Below, one piece after another: positions 8,280-22,013 of a stretch of 59,800 nt of DNA. Source of the stretch: Planctomycetota bacterium (GTDB lineage Bacteria; Planctomycetota; Planctomycetia; Isosphaerales; Isosphaeraceae); assembly GCA_021791715.1 (NCBI GenBank), contig JAJYWB010000037.1, positions 1 through 59,800 of the forward strand. The letters run 5' to 3'. Numbering within the stretch: position 1 is the stretch's first letter; the number at the start of each line of letters is the position of its first letter. The notes under the pieces were generated by a model. That model did not search any database. It was not told the DNA's origin and saw only the letters and a program-made list of their open reading frames with translations. A program made the position numbers and the translations under genes.

Positions 8280-11200
8280 ATGAGGCTCCAAATCCGCTTG
8301 GCGACCGTTTCCCTCCTCGTGCTCGCGCTCTTCAGCGCCGCGGCCTTCGCCGATTCGCCCGCGTCGAAGGAGAAGCCGCTCACCGCGCTGTTCCTCGGCG
8401 ATCGCGGTCCGCATCGTCCTTTCGAGCGATTCGAGCAACTCGCCCCCGTATTGGCGGGGCGCGGAATCGATCTAACCTACACCGATAAGACATCGGACCT
8501 GAATCCCGAAACGCTCGGCAAATATAACGTGCTGATTATCTATGCGAACACGACTCGGATCACGAAAGACCAGGAGAAAGCGCTTCTCGATTATGTTTCG
8601 GGGGGAGGCGGATTCGTCGCGTTGCACTGCGCCTCGTTCTGTTTCCTGAACTCGCCCGATTACATCGCGTTGGTCGGCGCGCAGTTCCAGAAGCACGGAA
8701 CCGGACAATTCGATACGACGGTCGTCGACGCCGAGCACCCGATCATGAAAGGCCTCGAACCGTTTCGCACGTGGGACGAAACGTATGTCCATACAAGACA
8801 TAACACCAAAGATCGCCGCGTTCTCCAGACCCGCGACGACCGGACGGGCTCGGAACCGTGGACATGGACGCGTACGCAAGGCAAGGGACGCGTTTTTTAC
8901 ACGGCGTACGGTCACGACGCTCGCACCTGGGGGCATCCCGGCTTCCACGATCTTGTGGAACGCGGCATTCGCTGGGCGGCGAATCAAGGAGAAGTGAAGG
9001 ATTCGAGGCCTCGCGTGGCTAAGGGTCTGAAGCCGTTTGAATATGAGAAGGCCGAGATTCCGCTGTACACGCCGGGCGCACGGTGGGGGACGTTGGGCGA
9101 GCCGATCAGGAGGATGCAGAAGCCGCTTTCGCCCGAGGAATCGCGCAAGCATCTGGTCTTGCCGGAGGGCCTCGACGCGAAGCTTTTCATCGCCGAGCCG
9201 CGGATCAAAAAGCCGATCACGATGACGTGGGACCACCTTGGACGGTTGTATGTCGCCGAGACGGTTGATTACCCCAACGAAATGCGGACGACGGGGCGGG
9301 GACGCGACCGGATCTCGATCGTCGAAGACGCCGACGGCGACGGCACGGCCGACAAAGTTTCGCTCTTCGCCGACAATCTGAGCATTCCGACGTCACTCTG
9401 CTACGCGAACGGCGGGCTCATCGTCGCCCAGGCGCCCGATATGCTCTTTCTTCGCGATACCGACGGCGACGGCAAGGCCGACGAGCGTAAGGTCCTCTTC
9501 ACCGGATTCAAAACGAACGATACGCACGCTGGGCCGTCGAACCTGCGTTACGGTCTTGATAACTGGATTTACGCGATCATCGGATACGCCGGGTTCGCGG
9601 GAGAAGTCGGCGGCGAACATCACTCGTTCCGCCAGGGGTTCTTCCGGTTCAAGCCGGACGGATCGAAGCTCGAATTCCTCCGATCGACGAACAACAACTC
9701 GTGGGGCGTGGGAATCAGCGAGGAGGGGCTCCTCTTCGGCTCGACCGCAAACGGCTGCCCAAGTGTTTACATGCCGATTCCAAATCGTTATTACGAGTCG
9801 GTGAAAGGGATGTCGCCGGACGTTTTGGCGAACATGGCGGATTCGAATCGGTTCTTCCCGATCACCGAAAACGTGCGTCAGGTCGATTGGCACGGCGGGT
9901 TCACCGCGGGCGCCGGATCGGCTCTTTACACCGCCCGCACGTTCCCAAAGCATTATTGGAATCGAACGGCGTTCGTCGCCGAGCCGACCGGCCACCTGGT
10001 CGCAACGTTCACGCTGCACCAGGACGGTACCGATTTTCACTCGCACAACGCGTGGAACCTGATCGCCGGAGACGACGAATGGTTCGCTCCGATCCTCGCC
10101 GAGGTCGGACCCGACGGACAGGTGTGGGTGATCGACTGGTACAACTTTATCGTCCAGCACAACCCCACTCCCGAAGGCTATAAAACAGGCAAAGGCGGGG
10201 CTTACGAAACGCCCCTGCGCGATAAATCGCACGGGCGGATCTACCGAATCGTCGCGACGAACGGTACACCGTCCGAGCGGCCGAGGCTCTCGAAAGACGA
10301 CCCCAAGGGTCTTGTCGCGGCTCTTAAGAACGACAACATGTTTTGGCGGCTCCACGCCCAACGTCTGCTCGTCGAGCGCGGCAAGACGGACGTCCGAGAC
10401 GATTTGCTGACAATCGTCGAACGGGATCGATCGCTCGACTCGCTCGGCCTCGATCCGGCGGTCGTTCACGCGCTTTGGGCGGCGAACGGCCTGGGCTTGC
10501 TGAACGGAGACGAACCGTCGCTCGCGGGCGTTCAAAAGGGGGCGTTCACACACTTGTCGTCGTCGGTGCGACGCAACGCGGCGCAGGCGTTTCCGCCGAA
10601 CGTCGCGGCTCGGCTCGTCGTCAAGCACGAACTTCTGAAGGACGACGAAAAGCTCGTCCGGCTCGCCGCGTTCCTCGCTTTAGCCGACGCCGACGCAAGC
10701 GAAACCTCGGCGGACGCCATCGCATCAGCCGTTTTTGATGGAATAGTCGACGGCGACCGCCGGCTCCCCGAAGCCGCCGCTTCCGCGGCCGCCAAAAACG
10801 CGTCGAATTTCCTGATGAACGCCGCGATTCGCAAGCCGACCAAATCGCCGAGCGCCGAGGCGCTCTCGGTCGTCTTACGGGTATCCGAGCATTACGCGCG
10901 GGGCGCGGGGGATCCGACGCTGGGCAAGATCCTCGGGCGACTTCCCGAAGCCGAAGCGAAGGTGCGTGAGACGATTGTCGCCGGGTTCGCGAAGGGTTGG
11001 CCCAGAGACAAGGCGCCCGAACTCGACGCCGACGAAACGAAGGCGATCGCGGCGCTCCTGCCGAAGCTTTCGACCGACGCGCGCGGCCGGATGCTCGGAC
11101 TCGCGTCGCGCTGGGGGCTCAAGGGGCTCGACGGTTACATCGCTCAGCTCGCGAGCGATCTTCTCTCCTTGGCGGCCGATTCGACGAAGCGAGACGAGTC

Positions 11201-12617
11201 CCGCGTCGAAGCCGCTCGACAGCTCATCGAACTGCGCAAAAGCGACGCGCGGGCCGCTCGAGACCTGATCGCCTTGATCACGGCGAAGACGCCGCCCGAA
11301 GTCGCCGGCGGGCTGATCGCCGCGGTTTCCACGAGCGACTCGCCCGAGGTGGGATCGGTGCTCGTTGATGCGATGGGACCGATGACTCCCTCCGAACGGC
11401 AGGCGGTCGCCCTGGCGCTGCTCGCGAAAACCGATTGGACGAGAACGCTCGTCGGCGCGATCGAGACGGGCAAGGCGCCGATGTCGCTGCTCACGCTCTC
11501 GCAATCGCAGGCGCTCGCGGCGCATCCCGATCGTTCAATCGCCGATCGCGCCAAGGCGCTGCTCGCGAGGGGGGGCGGCTTGCCCGACCCCGATCGCGAG
11601 AAAGTCATCCTCGCTCTTACGCCCGTCATCCTCAAGGGGGGCGACGCGTCGCGCGGCAAGGAGATCTTCAAAAAGGAGTGCGCCAAGTGCCACATGCATT
11701 CCGGCGAAGGGGGCAAAATCGGCCCCGATCTCTCGGGGATGGCCGCTCACCCCAAGAGCGAGCTTATCGTCCACATCCTCGACCCCAGCCGATCGGTCGA
11801 GGGGAATTTCCTGATGTACACGGTCTCGACGACCGACGGTCGCGTACTGAACGGATTGCTCGCGGGCGAGACGAAAACATCAATTGAACTGCTCGACGCC
11901 GAGGGGAAGAAGCAAACGATCCTCCGCGACGACATTGAGGAAATCGTCTCGTCGAAAAAGTCGCTGATGCCCGAGGGATTCGAGAAAACGATCCCCGCCG
12001 AAGGGCTCGCCGACCTCCTCCAGTTCCTTTCAGCCAAGGGTAAGTATTTGCCGCTCGACATTCGTAAGGTCGCGACCGTGATCACGACGAAACCGCTCGT
12101 CTCCGACACCAGCCCGAACCAGTCGCGGCTCGTTTTTGAAGACTGGGGCCCCAAGGTTTTCAACGGCGTGCCGTTCGCGCTCGTCGATCCTCAGGGCGAT
12201 CGTGTTCCCAACGCGATCATGCTGCGGAGCACGTTCGGAACGATTCCGCCCAAGATGCCCAACGAGGTGAGCCTGCCCGTCAACTCGAAGGTCAAAACGA
12301 TCCACCTCCTCAGCGGAATGTCGATCTTCGGCTACCCCGCCGGGCGAGAGGGCTCGGTTTCGATGATCGTCCGCATCGTGTACGAGGACGGCTCGACCGA
12401 GGATCACGCTCTGAAAAACGGCGTGCACTTCGCCGATTTGAGCGGCGCCAAGGACGTACCGGGCTCGAAACTCGCCTATAAGTTAGGAGATCGCCAGGTC
12501 CGCTACCTGACGGTCGTCCCGAACAAAAACGAAACGATCGCCCGACTCGAACTGGTGAAGGGCGAAGATCGTTCGGCGCCGCTCGTGATCGCGGCGACCG
12601 TCGAGGGTTTTGAGTGA
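8280..12617 (+). CDS. ThuA / Pirellula-type dehydrogenase / HEAT / cytochrome c fusion protein
   Basis: About 1445 residues. A signal peptide (ends near AAAFA, about residue 23) starts right at ATG 8280, with a GAGGAT 8-13 bases upstream. Order: a ThuA-like domain (about 30-265, with VALHCASFCF); a six-bladed sugar-dehydrogenase-like region (about 300-730, RLYVAETVDYPNE and the DADGDG/DTDGDG loops) of the membrane-bound dehydrogenase type; an Ala-rich HEAT region (about 740-1100); a class I heme c site CAKCH at 1134-1138 with distal motif KIGPDLSG; and a C-terminal beta-sandwich. ThuA-type domains occur in carbohydrate utilisation loci. Likely a periplasmic sugar oxidoreductase passing electrons through its heme. 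The catalytic substrate is unknown. Confidence 0.88.
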   Translation: MRLQIRLATVSLLVLALFSAAAFADSPASKEKPLTALFLGDRGPHRPFERFEQLAPVLAGRGIDLTYTDKTSDLNPETLGKYNVLIIYANTTRITKDQEKALLDYVSGGGGFVALHCASFCFLNSPDYIALVGAQFQKHGTGQFDTTVVDAEHPIMKGLEPFRTWDETYVHTRHNTKDRRVLQTRDDRTGSEPWTWTRTQGKGRVFYTAYGHDARTWGHPGFHDLVERGIRWAANQGEVKDSRPRVAKGLKPFEYEKAEIPLYTPGARWGTLGEPIRRMQKPLSPEESRKHLVLPEGLDAKLFIAEPRIKKPITMTWDHLGRLYVAETVDYPNEMRTTGRGRDRISIVEDADGDGTADKVSLFADNLSIPTSLCYANGGLIVAQAPDMLFLRDTDGDGKADERKVLFTGFKTNDTHAGPSNLRYGLDNWIYAIIGYAGFAGEVGGEHHSFRQGFFRFKPDGSKLEFLRSTNNNSWGVGISEEGLLFGSTANGCPSVYMPIPNRYYESVKGMSPDVLANMADSNRFFPITENVRQVDWHGGFTAGAGSALYTARTFPKHYWNRTAFVAEPTGHLVATFTLHQDGTDFHSHNAWNLIAGDDEWFAPILAEVGPDGQVWVIDWYNFIVQHNPTPEGYKTGKGGAYETPLRDKSHGRIYRIVATNGTPSERPRLSKDDPKGLVAALKNDNMFWRLHAQRLLVERGKTDVRDDLLTIVERDRSLDSLGLDPAVVHALWAANGLGLLNGDEPSLAGVQKGAFTHLSSSVRRNAAQAFPPNVAARLVVKHELLKDDEKLVRLAAFLALADADASETSADAIASAVFDGIVDGDRRLPEAAASAAAKNASNFLMNAAIRKPTKSPSAEALSVVLRVSEHYARGAGDPTLGKILGRLPEAEAKVRETIVAGFAKGWPRDKAPELDADETKAIAALLPKLSTDARGRMLGLASRWGLKGLDGYIAQLASDLLSLAADSTKRDESRVEAARQLIELRKSDARAARDLIALITAKTPPEVAGGLIAAVSTSDSPEVGSVLVDAMGPMTPSERQAVALALLAKTDWTRTLVGAIETGKAPMSLLTLSQSQALAAHPDRSIADRAKALLARGGGLPDPDREKVILALTPVILKGGDASRGKEIFKKECAKCHMHSGEGGKIGPDLSGMAAHPKSELIVHILDPSRSVEGNFLMYTVSTTDGRVLNGLLAGETKTSIELLDAEGKKQTILRDDIEEIVSSKKSLMPEGFEKTIPAEGLADLLQFLSAKGKYLPLDIRKVATVITTKPLVSDTSPNQSRLVFEDWGPKVFNGVPFALVDPQGDRVPNAIMLRSTFGTIPPKMPNEVSLPVNSKVKTIHLLSGMSIFGYPAGREGSVSMIVRIVYEDGSTEDHALKNGVHFADLSGAKDVPGSKLAYKLGDRQVRYLTVVPNKNETIARLELVKGEDRSAPLVIAATVEGFE

Positions 12618-14735
<2,118 letters not shown>

Positions 14736-14807
14736 AAACTTATCAACAAATCGTTTCGAGGCAGCATCTTCAGTTAAGCACTTATCATATAAGTGAGGTG
14801 AAACGTG

Positions 14808-16256
14808 ATGAATAGCAATCTATCTCGGCGTGGTTTCCTCCAGAGCTCGCTGGGAGCGCTGACTTGCGCGGGGCTGCCCGCCTGGTACGCGCGTGAGCTG
14901 TTGGCCGCCCAGGAGGAGGGAGCGGCCAAGAAAACGTCGGCGGGCGATCGCCTCGCGATGGGGATCGTCGGCGTCGGCAGCCCGCAGAGCCGCAGCCTGC
15001 AGGTCGTGGGCGAATCGCGGCCCCCCGTCGATTCGGGACAGTTGACCTTCCTCCTGGGTTGCGACGCTCAAGAGTCGCATCGCAAACACGCCGTGGATGT
15101 GATGCGCGAACGCGGGTTCAAAGATTTCGAGGCGAACACCAAGGATTTCCGCGAGATTATTAACAACAAGTCGCTCGATTGCGTACTCGTCGCCACCCCC
15201 GATCATTGGCACGCCCAGGTGACGATCGAGGCTCTCAAGGCGGGCAAAGACGTCTACTGCGAGAAGCCGCTGACGTTGACCGTCGCCGAGGCGCTGGCCG
15301 TTCAAAAGGTCGTCAAAGACACCGGTCGAATCCTTCAAACCGGCAGCCAGCAGCGCACGTCGTTCCGCGGCATGTTCCGCCTGGCGGTCGAGCTCGTCCG
15401 CGCCGGCAGGCTTGGAAAGATCAACACGATTGAATGCCGCCTCAACGGCAACCCGACGAGCGGCCCGATCCCCGAAACGCCCGCCCCCGAGGGGCTCGAT
15501 TGGGACCTCTGGCTCGGCCCGACTCCGAAAGTTCCCTACCGTAAAAAAGGGAATCATACGAACTGCCACTACGAATTCCGCTGGTGGTACGATTACTCGG
15601 GCGGCAAGATGACCGACTGGGGCGCTCACCACCTCGACGTCGCTCAGTGGGCGCTCAACAAAGACGGCGGCGGCCCGATCGCCGTGGAACCGATCAAGAC
15701 GTCCGAGCCCTACAAAGGCGACGACGGCTACAACTGCCACCCGAGCTTCCAGGTCCAATACACCTACGATAATGGTTCAAAAGTCATTGCGATGAGCGGC
15801 GGCGGCTCCGACTTCGGAACCAAGCTCGTCGATAAGGACGGCAAGGTTCCCGAACAGCGGTTTGGACCGAATCGCGGCCGCCCGATGAGCGTCGGCCCGG
15901 ATGAGAACGGCGTCCTCTTCCTCGGCGAGAACGGAACGCTCTTCGTCAGCCGAGGCGCGATCCTCGCGAGCGACGCCAAAATCCTCTCCGAACCGCTCAA
16001 AGACGACCCGATGGTGTACGACGGCCGTCCGACCAACCAGATGCAAAACTTCGTCGATTGCGTCAAGAGCCGCAAGTCGCCGATTTGCAACGCGACGGTC
16101 GGCGGCGGGTCGGTGATCGTCTGTCACATCGGCGTCATCGCTCTGCGCACCGGCAAGAAGTTGAAATGGGACCCCGTCGCGCATCGTTTCGACGACTCCG
16201 AGGCCAACGAGATGCTCTCCCGCCCGCGCCGCGACCCGTGGCGGCTCCCGGTCTAA
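14808..16256 (+). CDS. Tat-exported Gfo/Idh/MocA family oxidoreductase
   Basis: About 482 residues. Twin-arginine signal SRRGFLQSS then a hydrophobic stretch, so it is folded with its cofactor before export. The Rossmann start is MGIVGVGS, and the family EKP motif appears as VYCEKPLTL at about 150-158; [12 protein letters not shown] is the conserved C-terminal active-site segment. Family members are NAD(P)-dependent sugar or inositol dehydrogenases, and planctomycetes have many periplasmic ones of unknown substrate. Start: the ORF opens with GTG at 14805, but ATG 14808 sits 7 bases after GAGGTG and is preferred. Probably cotranscribed with the esterases, 72 bases after the previous stop. Confidence 0.9.
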   Translation: MNSNLSRRGFLQSSLGALTCAGLPAWYARELLAAQEEGAAKKTSAGDRLAMGIVGVGSPQSRSLQVVGESRPPVDSGQLTFLLGCDAQESHRKHAVDVMRERGFKDFEANTKDFREIINNKSLDCVLVATPDHWHAQVTIEALKAGKDVYCEKPLTLTVAEALAVQKVVKDTGRILQTGSQQRTSFRGMFRLAVELVRAGRLGKINTIECRLNGNPTSGPIPETPAPEGLDWDLWLGPTPKVPYRKKGNHTNCHYEFRWWYDYSGGKMTDWGAHHLDVAQWALNKDGGGPIAVEPIKTSEPYKGDDGYNCHPSFQVQYTYDNGSKVIAMSGGGSDFGTKLVDKDGKVPEQRFGPNRGRPMSVGPDENGVLFLGENGTLFVSRGAILASDAKILSEPLKDDPMVYDGRPTNQMQNFVDCVKSRKSPICNATVGGGSVIVCHIGVIALRTGKKLKWDPVAHRFDDSEANEMLSRPRRDPWRLPV

Positions 16257-16268
16257 TCGTATCCCCCC

Positions 16269-16298
16269 GGTCGCGCCCCGCCCCCGCGGAGCGCGACC
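16269..16298 (+). terminator. GC-rich hairpin after oxidoreductase gene
   Basis: GGTCGCGC (16269-16276) pairs with GCGCGACC (16291-16298) around a C-rich loop, 12 bases after the stop codon. There is no T-run, so it is at best a Rho-independent-like pause, a Rho-dependent stop or an mRNA-stabilising structure. The next gene has its own AT-rich upstream region (16325-16380). Confidence 0.4.
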
Positions 16299-16322
16299 GA
16301 ACGGGGTCCGACTAGCCCGTAA

Positions 16323-17723
<1,401 letters not shown>

Positions 17724-17777
17724 TCCGTCTTCCATCCGCCGCGGGATCGCCGACGACCGCCAACCAGGAATAAACAA

Positions 17778-20669
17778 ATGATGATTAATCGATCTCTTGG
17801 AGCCGGCCGTCTCGGGTTTCGTCTCCGACTTTTCTGGTTCGCGGCGTCGGTTCTACTTGGTTATCGGTCGGCCGACGCGGTTGAGCCGGCGGCGCGCGAC
17901 GAAGCGTTCGTTAACGATTACTGCGCGAGCTGCCACAACGACGTGAGTCGGAAAGGGAGGCTCGACCTAACCCGCCTGGCGTTCGACGCGAGCGATCCCG
18001 CCGACCGCGCCGTGTGGATCAAAGTGCACGATCGGCTGAGCGCGGGGGAGATGCCGCCCAAGGAGAAACCTCGCCCCGACGACGACCGTCGGAAAGCCTT
18101 TATCGACGACTTGTCGCGGTTGATCGAATCGGCGGAACGCGCGGAACTCGCCGGCCAAGGCCGCGCGACACGGCGCAGGCTTAATCGATATGAATATGAA
18201 AATGCTTTGCGCGATCTGATCGACGTTCCGTGGGCGCAAATCGCGAGCAGGCTCCCCGACGACGGCGAGACTTATCACTTCAATAAAAGCGCCGAGGCGC
18301 TCGACGTCTCCTACCTCCAGATCGCGCGGTTCATGGACTCGGCCGACTATACAATGCGCCAGGCGATGGCGAGACGCCTCGCACAAACGGAAAAGTCGAC
18401 ACGCAGGCTGTACGCCCGCGACGAGCGGAGCCTTCGGAACTGGATGCCGCGCGAGAACGGAACCCTCCCCGACCGACTTTCGTTCCCCGTGCTCGATTCG
18501 CACGCCCAGCCCGACGTTCGCGCCGGGCGAGCCCCGGCGACGAGCCCGGAGACGCGCGAACGCGAGGCCGTCGGTAAAGTGTCGAGCATCTTCAGCGACG
18601 CGGGAGGCTATTCCTGGGGGAGCTGGAGAGCGCCCGTCGCCGGCCGCTATAAGCTACGGATCGCGGGCTACTCAATCTGGGTCGCCGGCGGCGGCGTGGC
18701 GCGCTGGTTCTACAACGGCCAGGGCGCCGAGAAGGCGCCGGTCTTTCACACGCTCCTCTGGCACCGCCCAAACCTCGACGAGGTTTATCCCGGAAGGCGC
18801 GACGAGCCGATCGCTATTTTCGCTTCGGGGAACGGCCAGACTCGTCCGATCGGAGCGGTCGATTTCACCCCGCGACCGACGGTGCGCGAGATCGAAGTCT
18901 TCCTGATCATGAACGAGGTCCTTCGAACCGACGGCGCCCGTCTTTTTCGAACGCGGGTTAACGGTACGGACGAGCAGTATGTCAATCCCCTCGCGACCGA
19001 GGACGGCATGCCCGGCTACGCCGTCCAGTGGCTCGAGATCGAAGGCCCGCTCCACGACGATCACGACGGCGGATCAGGATATAAGCGACTTTTTGATGAG
19101 CTTCGGCTCGCGCCTTCGGATCAAGCACGAACGGGCGTTTTGCTCGAAACGCCCCCGGTCGCATCCGCCGGCCCCGCGACGGCGGGCGGACCGCGAGGAC
19201 AAGCCGCGGGAGGAGGTCCGCGAGGACAAGCCGCGGGAGGCGGACCGCGAGGACAAGCCGCGGGAGGAGGACCGCGAGGACAAGCCGCGGGAGGAGGACC
19301 GCGAGGACAAGCCGCGGGAGGAGGTCCGCCGGGTCCAGGGCGTTTCGCGGTCCGCGAGGCGCTCTACGAAGTCCAATCCGCGGCGCCCCGCGAAGACGCC
19401 GAGCGACTTCTTAGATCGTTCCTCAAGAGGGCGTATCGTAGCAAGGTCGAAGAAACCGACGTACAGAGTTTCTTACAATTATTTGATGATCAGTACCGAA
19501 AAGGCTCGGGCTTCACGCGGTCGCTGCTTTCGGCGTATACGGCCGTCCTCGCTTCTCCTGGTTTCGTCTTTATCGACGAACGCCCGGGCCGGCTCGACGA
19601 TCACGCTTTGGCCACCAGGCTCTCTCTCTTTCTCTGGAACTCGGTCCCCGACGACACGCTGAGATCGCTAGCCGACCACGGAGAACTGAATAAACCGGAC
19701 GTGCTCCGCGCCCAGGCCGAGAGGATGCTCGACGATCCCAGGTCACGCCGATTCGTCGAGGCGTTCACCGATTGCTGGCTCGACCTTCGAAAGATCGACG
19801 ACACCGCGCCTTCCACAACGCTTTATAACGACTACGAAATGGACGACTCGCTCAAACTTGCCGCCGTTGAGGAGACGCGACTCTTCTTCGCCGAACTCTT
19901 ACGCGCCGACCTCCCTTCGCGGAACATCGTCGATTCCGACTTCGCTTTCCTCAACCAGCGCCTCGCCGAGCATTACGGCGTAAGCGGAGTCTCAGGATCC
20001 GAATTCCGCAAGGTGAAGCTCGCCGCCGATAGCCTACGAGGCGGATTGATGACTCAGGCGAGCGTCCTTAAAGTCACCGCCAACGGTACGACGACTTCTC
20101 CCGTTCTCCGCGGCCACTGGATCACCGAGCGAATCCTGGGGCTCGATACGCCCCCCCCTCCCCCCACCGTCGAGGCCGTCGAGCCCGATATCCGCGGCGC
20201 GGTCACGATCCGTCAGCAATTGGAAAAACATCGAACAAACGCGAGTTGCGCCTCGTGCCACGCCAAAATGGACCCTCCCGGCTTCGCACTCGAGAGCTTT
20301 GATGTGATGGGGGGCTATCGCGAGCGCTACCGCGCCGTTTCCGATAAAGTTCCCCCGGTCAAAGGGTTCGGCATGAACGGACAGGCGTTCGCCTTTCATT
20401 ACGCCCTCCCGGTCGATTCGTCGGGCGCTCTCCCCGACGGCCGAACATTTAAGGATGTGCGTGAAATCAAGAGATTATTGATTCAAGATGAACGGCTGAT
20501 CGCCGGAAACCTCGCCAAACAGTTAACGGTCTTCGCCACAGGGGCCCCCGTGCGATTCTCCGATCGCGAACGGATCGAGAAGATCCTCGATGCGACAAAA
20601 CCGGGAGGGTACGGCGTCCGAAGTCTCGTCCACGCGATCATCCAGAGCGAACTATTCCGAAACAAATAG
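17778..20669 (+). CDS. DUF1587/DUF1592/DUF1588/DUF1585 cytochrome-type protein
   Basis: 963 residues with a signal peptide. An N-terminal heme c site CASCH at 49-53 (planctomycete PSCyt-type) is followed by DUF1587 (RLNRYEYENALRDLID, about 130), a carbohydrate-binding-like middle with YKLRIAGY, DUF1592/DUF1588 (about 560-800) and DUF1585 (MDPPGFALESFD) preceded by a second CASCH. Such proteins always travel with a DUF1552 partner, as here. They are thought to be periplasmic redox proteins acting on polysaccharides; no activity is established. Residues 470-514 are five GGPRGQAAG nonapeptides, a low-complexity linker. ATG 17778 or 17781 could be the start; no strong ribosome site separates them. 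Confidence 0.9.
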   Translation: MMINRSLGAGRLGFRLRLFWFAASVLLGYRSADAVEPAARDEAFVNDYCASCHNDVSRKGRLDLTRLAFDASDPADRAVWIKVHDRLSAGEMPPKEKPRPDDDRRKAFIDDLSRLIESAERAELAGQGRATRRRLNRYEYENALRDLIDVPWAQIASRLPDDGETYHFNKSAEALDVSYLQIARFMDSADYTMRQAMARRLAQTEKSTRRLYARDERSLRNWMPRENGTLPDRLSFPVLDSHAQPDVRAGRAPATSPETREREAVGKVSSIFSDAGGYSWGSWRAPVAGRYKLRIAGYSIWVAGGGVARWFYNGQGAEKAPVFHTLLWHRPNLDEVYPGRRDEPIAIFASGNGQTRPIGAVDFTPRPTVREIEVFLIMNEVLRTDGARLFRTRVNGTDEQYVNPLATEDGMPGYAVQWLEIEGPLHDDHDGGSGYKRLFDELRLAPSDQARTGVLLETPPVASAGPATAGGPRGQAAGGGPRGQAAGGGPRGQAAGGGPRGQAAGGGPRGQAAGGGPPGPGRFAVREALYEVQSAAPREDAERLLRSFLKRAYRSKVEETDVQSFLQLFDDQYRKGSGFTRSLLSAYTAVLASPGFVFIDERPGRLDDHALATRLSLFLWNSVPDDTLRSLADHGELNKPDVLRAQAERMLDDPRSRRFVEAFTDCWLDLRKIDDTAPSTTLYNDYEMDDSLKLAAVEETRLFFAELLRADLPSRNIVDSDFAFLNQRLAEHYGVSGVSGSEFRKVKLAADSLRGGLMTQASVLKVTANGTTTSPVLRGHWITERILGLDTPPPPPTVEAVEPDIRGAVTIRQQLEKHRTNASCASCHAKMDPPGFALESFDVMGGYRERYRAVSDKVPPVKGFGMNGQAFAFHYALPVDSSGALPDGRTFKDVREIKRLLIQDERLIAGNLAKQLTVFATGAPVRFSDRERIEKILDATKPGGYGVRSLVHAIIQSELFRNK
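19185..19319 (+). repeat. Five 27-bp in-frame repeats (GGPRGQAAG)
   Basis: Five 27-bp units in perfect register within the DUF1592 protein gene, followed by a partial unit that reads GGPPGP. The copies differ at only a few bases, suggesting recent expansion by slippage or unequal exchange. Confidence 0.92.
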
Positions 20670-20681
20670 GAGAGCCCCGCG

Positions 20682-22010
20682 ATGAGCCCGCAAACCGAGT
20701 TTGAGTTCTCAGCCCCGTTCGCGTCGAGGCGTCGACCGATCTCTCGCCGCCGCTTCCTCCGCGGCTCGGCCGTGGCGATCGCGCTGCCGTTCCTCGAATC
20801 GACGAGAGCCCCGTTCGCGCGATCCGACGACTCGCCGGCCGCGATACCGCGACGGATGTTATGTATCTGCAACAACCTTGGCGTGCTCCCCAAGCCGTTC
20901 TTCCCCGAGGGTTCGGGACGCGATTACACCCTGTCGCCGTATCTCAAGTTGCTCGAAGAGCATCGCGCCGATTTCACCGTGCTGAGCGGCGTTTCGCACC
21001 CGTTCGTCGACGGCGGACACCCGTCGGATATCTGCTTCCTCACCGCGGCGCCCCACCCCGCGAGCAGCTCGTTCCGTAATTCGATCTCGCTCGACCAGCT
21101 CGTCGCCGAGCGGATCGGTACGCTCACGCGATTCCCGTCACTCACCTTGGCGGTAAACGGCGGCAGAAGCCTCTCCTGGACGCGCACGGGAGTCGCGATC
21201 TCGCCCGAGGGGCGAGCGTCCGCTCTATTTAACAGCCTCTTCCTCCAGGGGACGACCGACGAGGTCGATCGGCAGGTCCGAGAGATCGACTCGGGTCGGA
21301 GCATTTTGGACGTCGTCTCCGAGCAGGCCAAAACCCTCGAGCGGAACGTCGGCGCCCGCGATCGCGCCCGGCTCGACCAGTATTATTCCAGCGTCCGCGA
21401 TCTCGAACACCGGCTCCAGGAATCGCGCGCCTGGGCAAGGAAGCCGAAGCCGAAGGTCAAGGCCGCTCCCCCCGTCGACCCGTCGAGCCCCGCGCAATAT
21501 ATGGCCAAGGTACAGGTGATGTACGATCTGGCGCGCCTCGCCTTCGAGACCGACTCGACCCGCGCGATCACCCTCATGCTCAACAGCGTCGGTACACCCG
21601 TCGTTCAGATCGACGGCGCGACGATCACCGACAGCTATCACAACCTGTCGCACCACGGAATGGCCGAAGACAAACTCTCACAGCTCAAACTGATCGATGA
21701 ATGGCACATGAAATTACTTGCCGGCCTTTTAAAGAGCCTGAAATCCACTCGTGAACAAGGCGAAACGCTGCTCGATCGAACGATGGTGTTATACGGCTCC
21801 AATCTCGGCGACGCGAACGCGCATTCGACCACGAACCTGCCGACGCTCCTCGCCGGAGGCGGATTCCGCCACGGCTCACACCTCGCCTTCGACCGCGGTC
21901 GAAATTACCCCCTGCCCAAACTCTTCGTGTCGATGCTCCAGCGGATGGGGATCGAGGAAACCGGCTTCGGTCCCTCGACCGGCACGATGACCGGACTGGA
22001 GATGAACTGA
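20682..22010 (+). CDS. DUF1552 protein, Tat-type signal
   Basis: 442 residues. N-terminal SRRRFLRGSAVAIALPFLE is a twin-arginine signal. The body (CICNNLGVLPKPFFP, YLKLLEEHRADFTVLSG, and a C-terminal VLYGSNLGDANAHSTTNLP block) is DUF1552, distantly related to sulfatase/alkaline-phosphatase-like folds of the DUF1501 type. It begins 12 bases after the DUF1592 gene; this pair is a strong planctomycete signature and is presumed to act as a unit. The substrate is unknown, but the xylanase 3 bases downstream points to plant polysaccharide. Confidence 0.9.
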   Translation: MSPQTEFEFSAPFASRRRPISRRRFLRGSAVAIALPFLESTRAPFARSDDSPAAIPRRMLCICNNLGVLPKPFFPEGSGRDYTLSPYLKLLEEHRADFTVLSGVSHPFVDGGHPSDICFLTAAPHPASSSFRNSISLDQLVAERIGTLTRFPSLTLAVNGGRSLSWTRTGVAISPEGRASALFNSLFLQGTTDEVDRQVREIDSGRSILDVVSEQAKTLERNVGARDRARLDQYYSSVRDLEHRLQESRAWARKPKPKVKAAPPVDPSSPAQYMAKVQVMYDLARLAFETDSTRAITLMLNSVGTPVVQIDGATITDSYHNLSHHGMAEDKLSQLKLIDEWHMKLLAGLLKSLKSTREQGETLLDRTMVLYGSNLGDANAHSTTNLPTLLAGGGFRHGSHLAFDRGRNYPLPKLFVSMLQRMGIEETGFGPSTGTMTGLEMN

Positions 22011-22013
22011 ACG

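Noticed and set aside
9393..10628. Minus-strand frame of 411 codons opposite the ThuA fusion gene
   Set aside because: Shadow frame; the plus-strand gene has clear domains at every position here.
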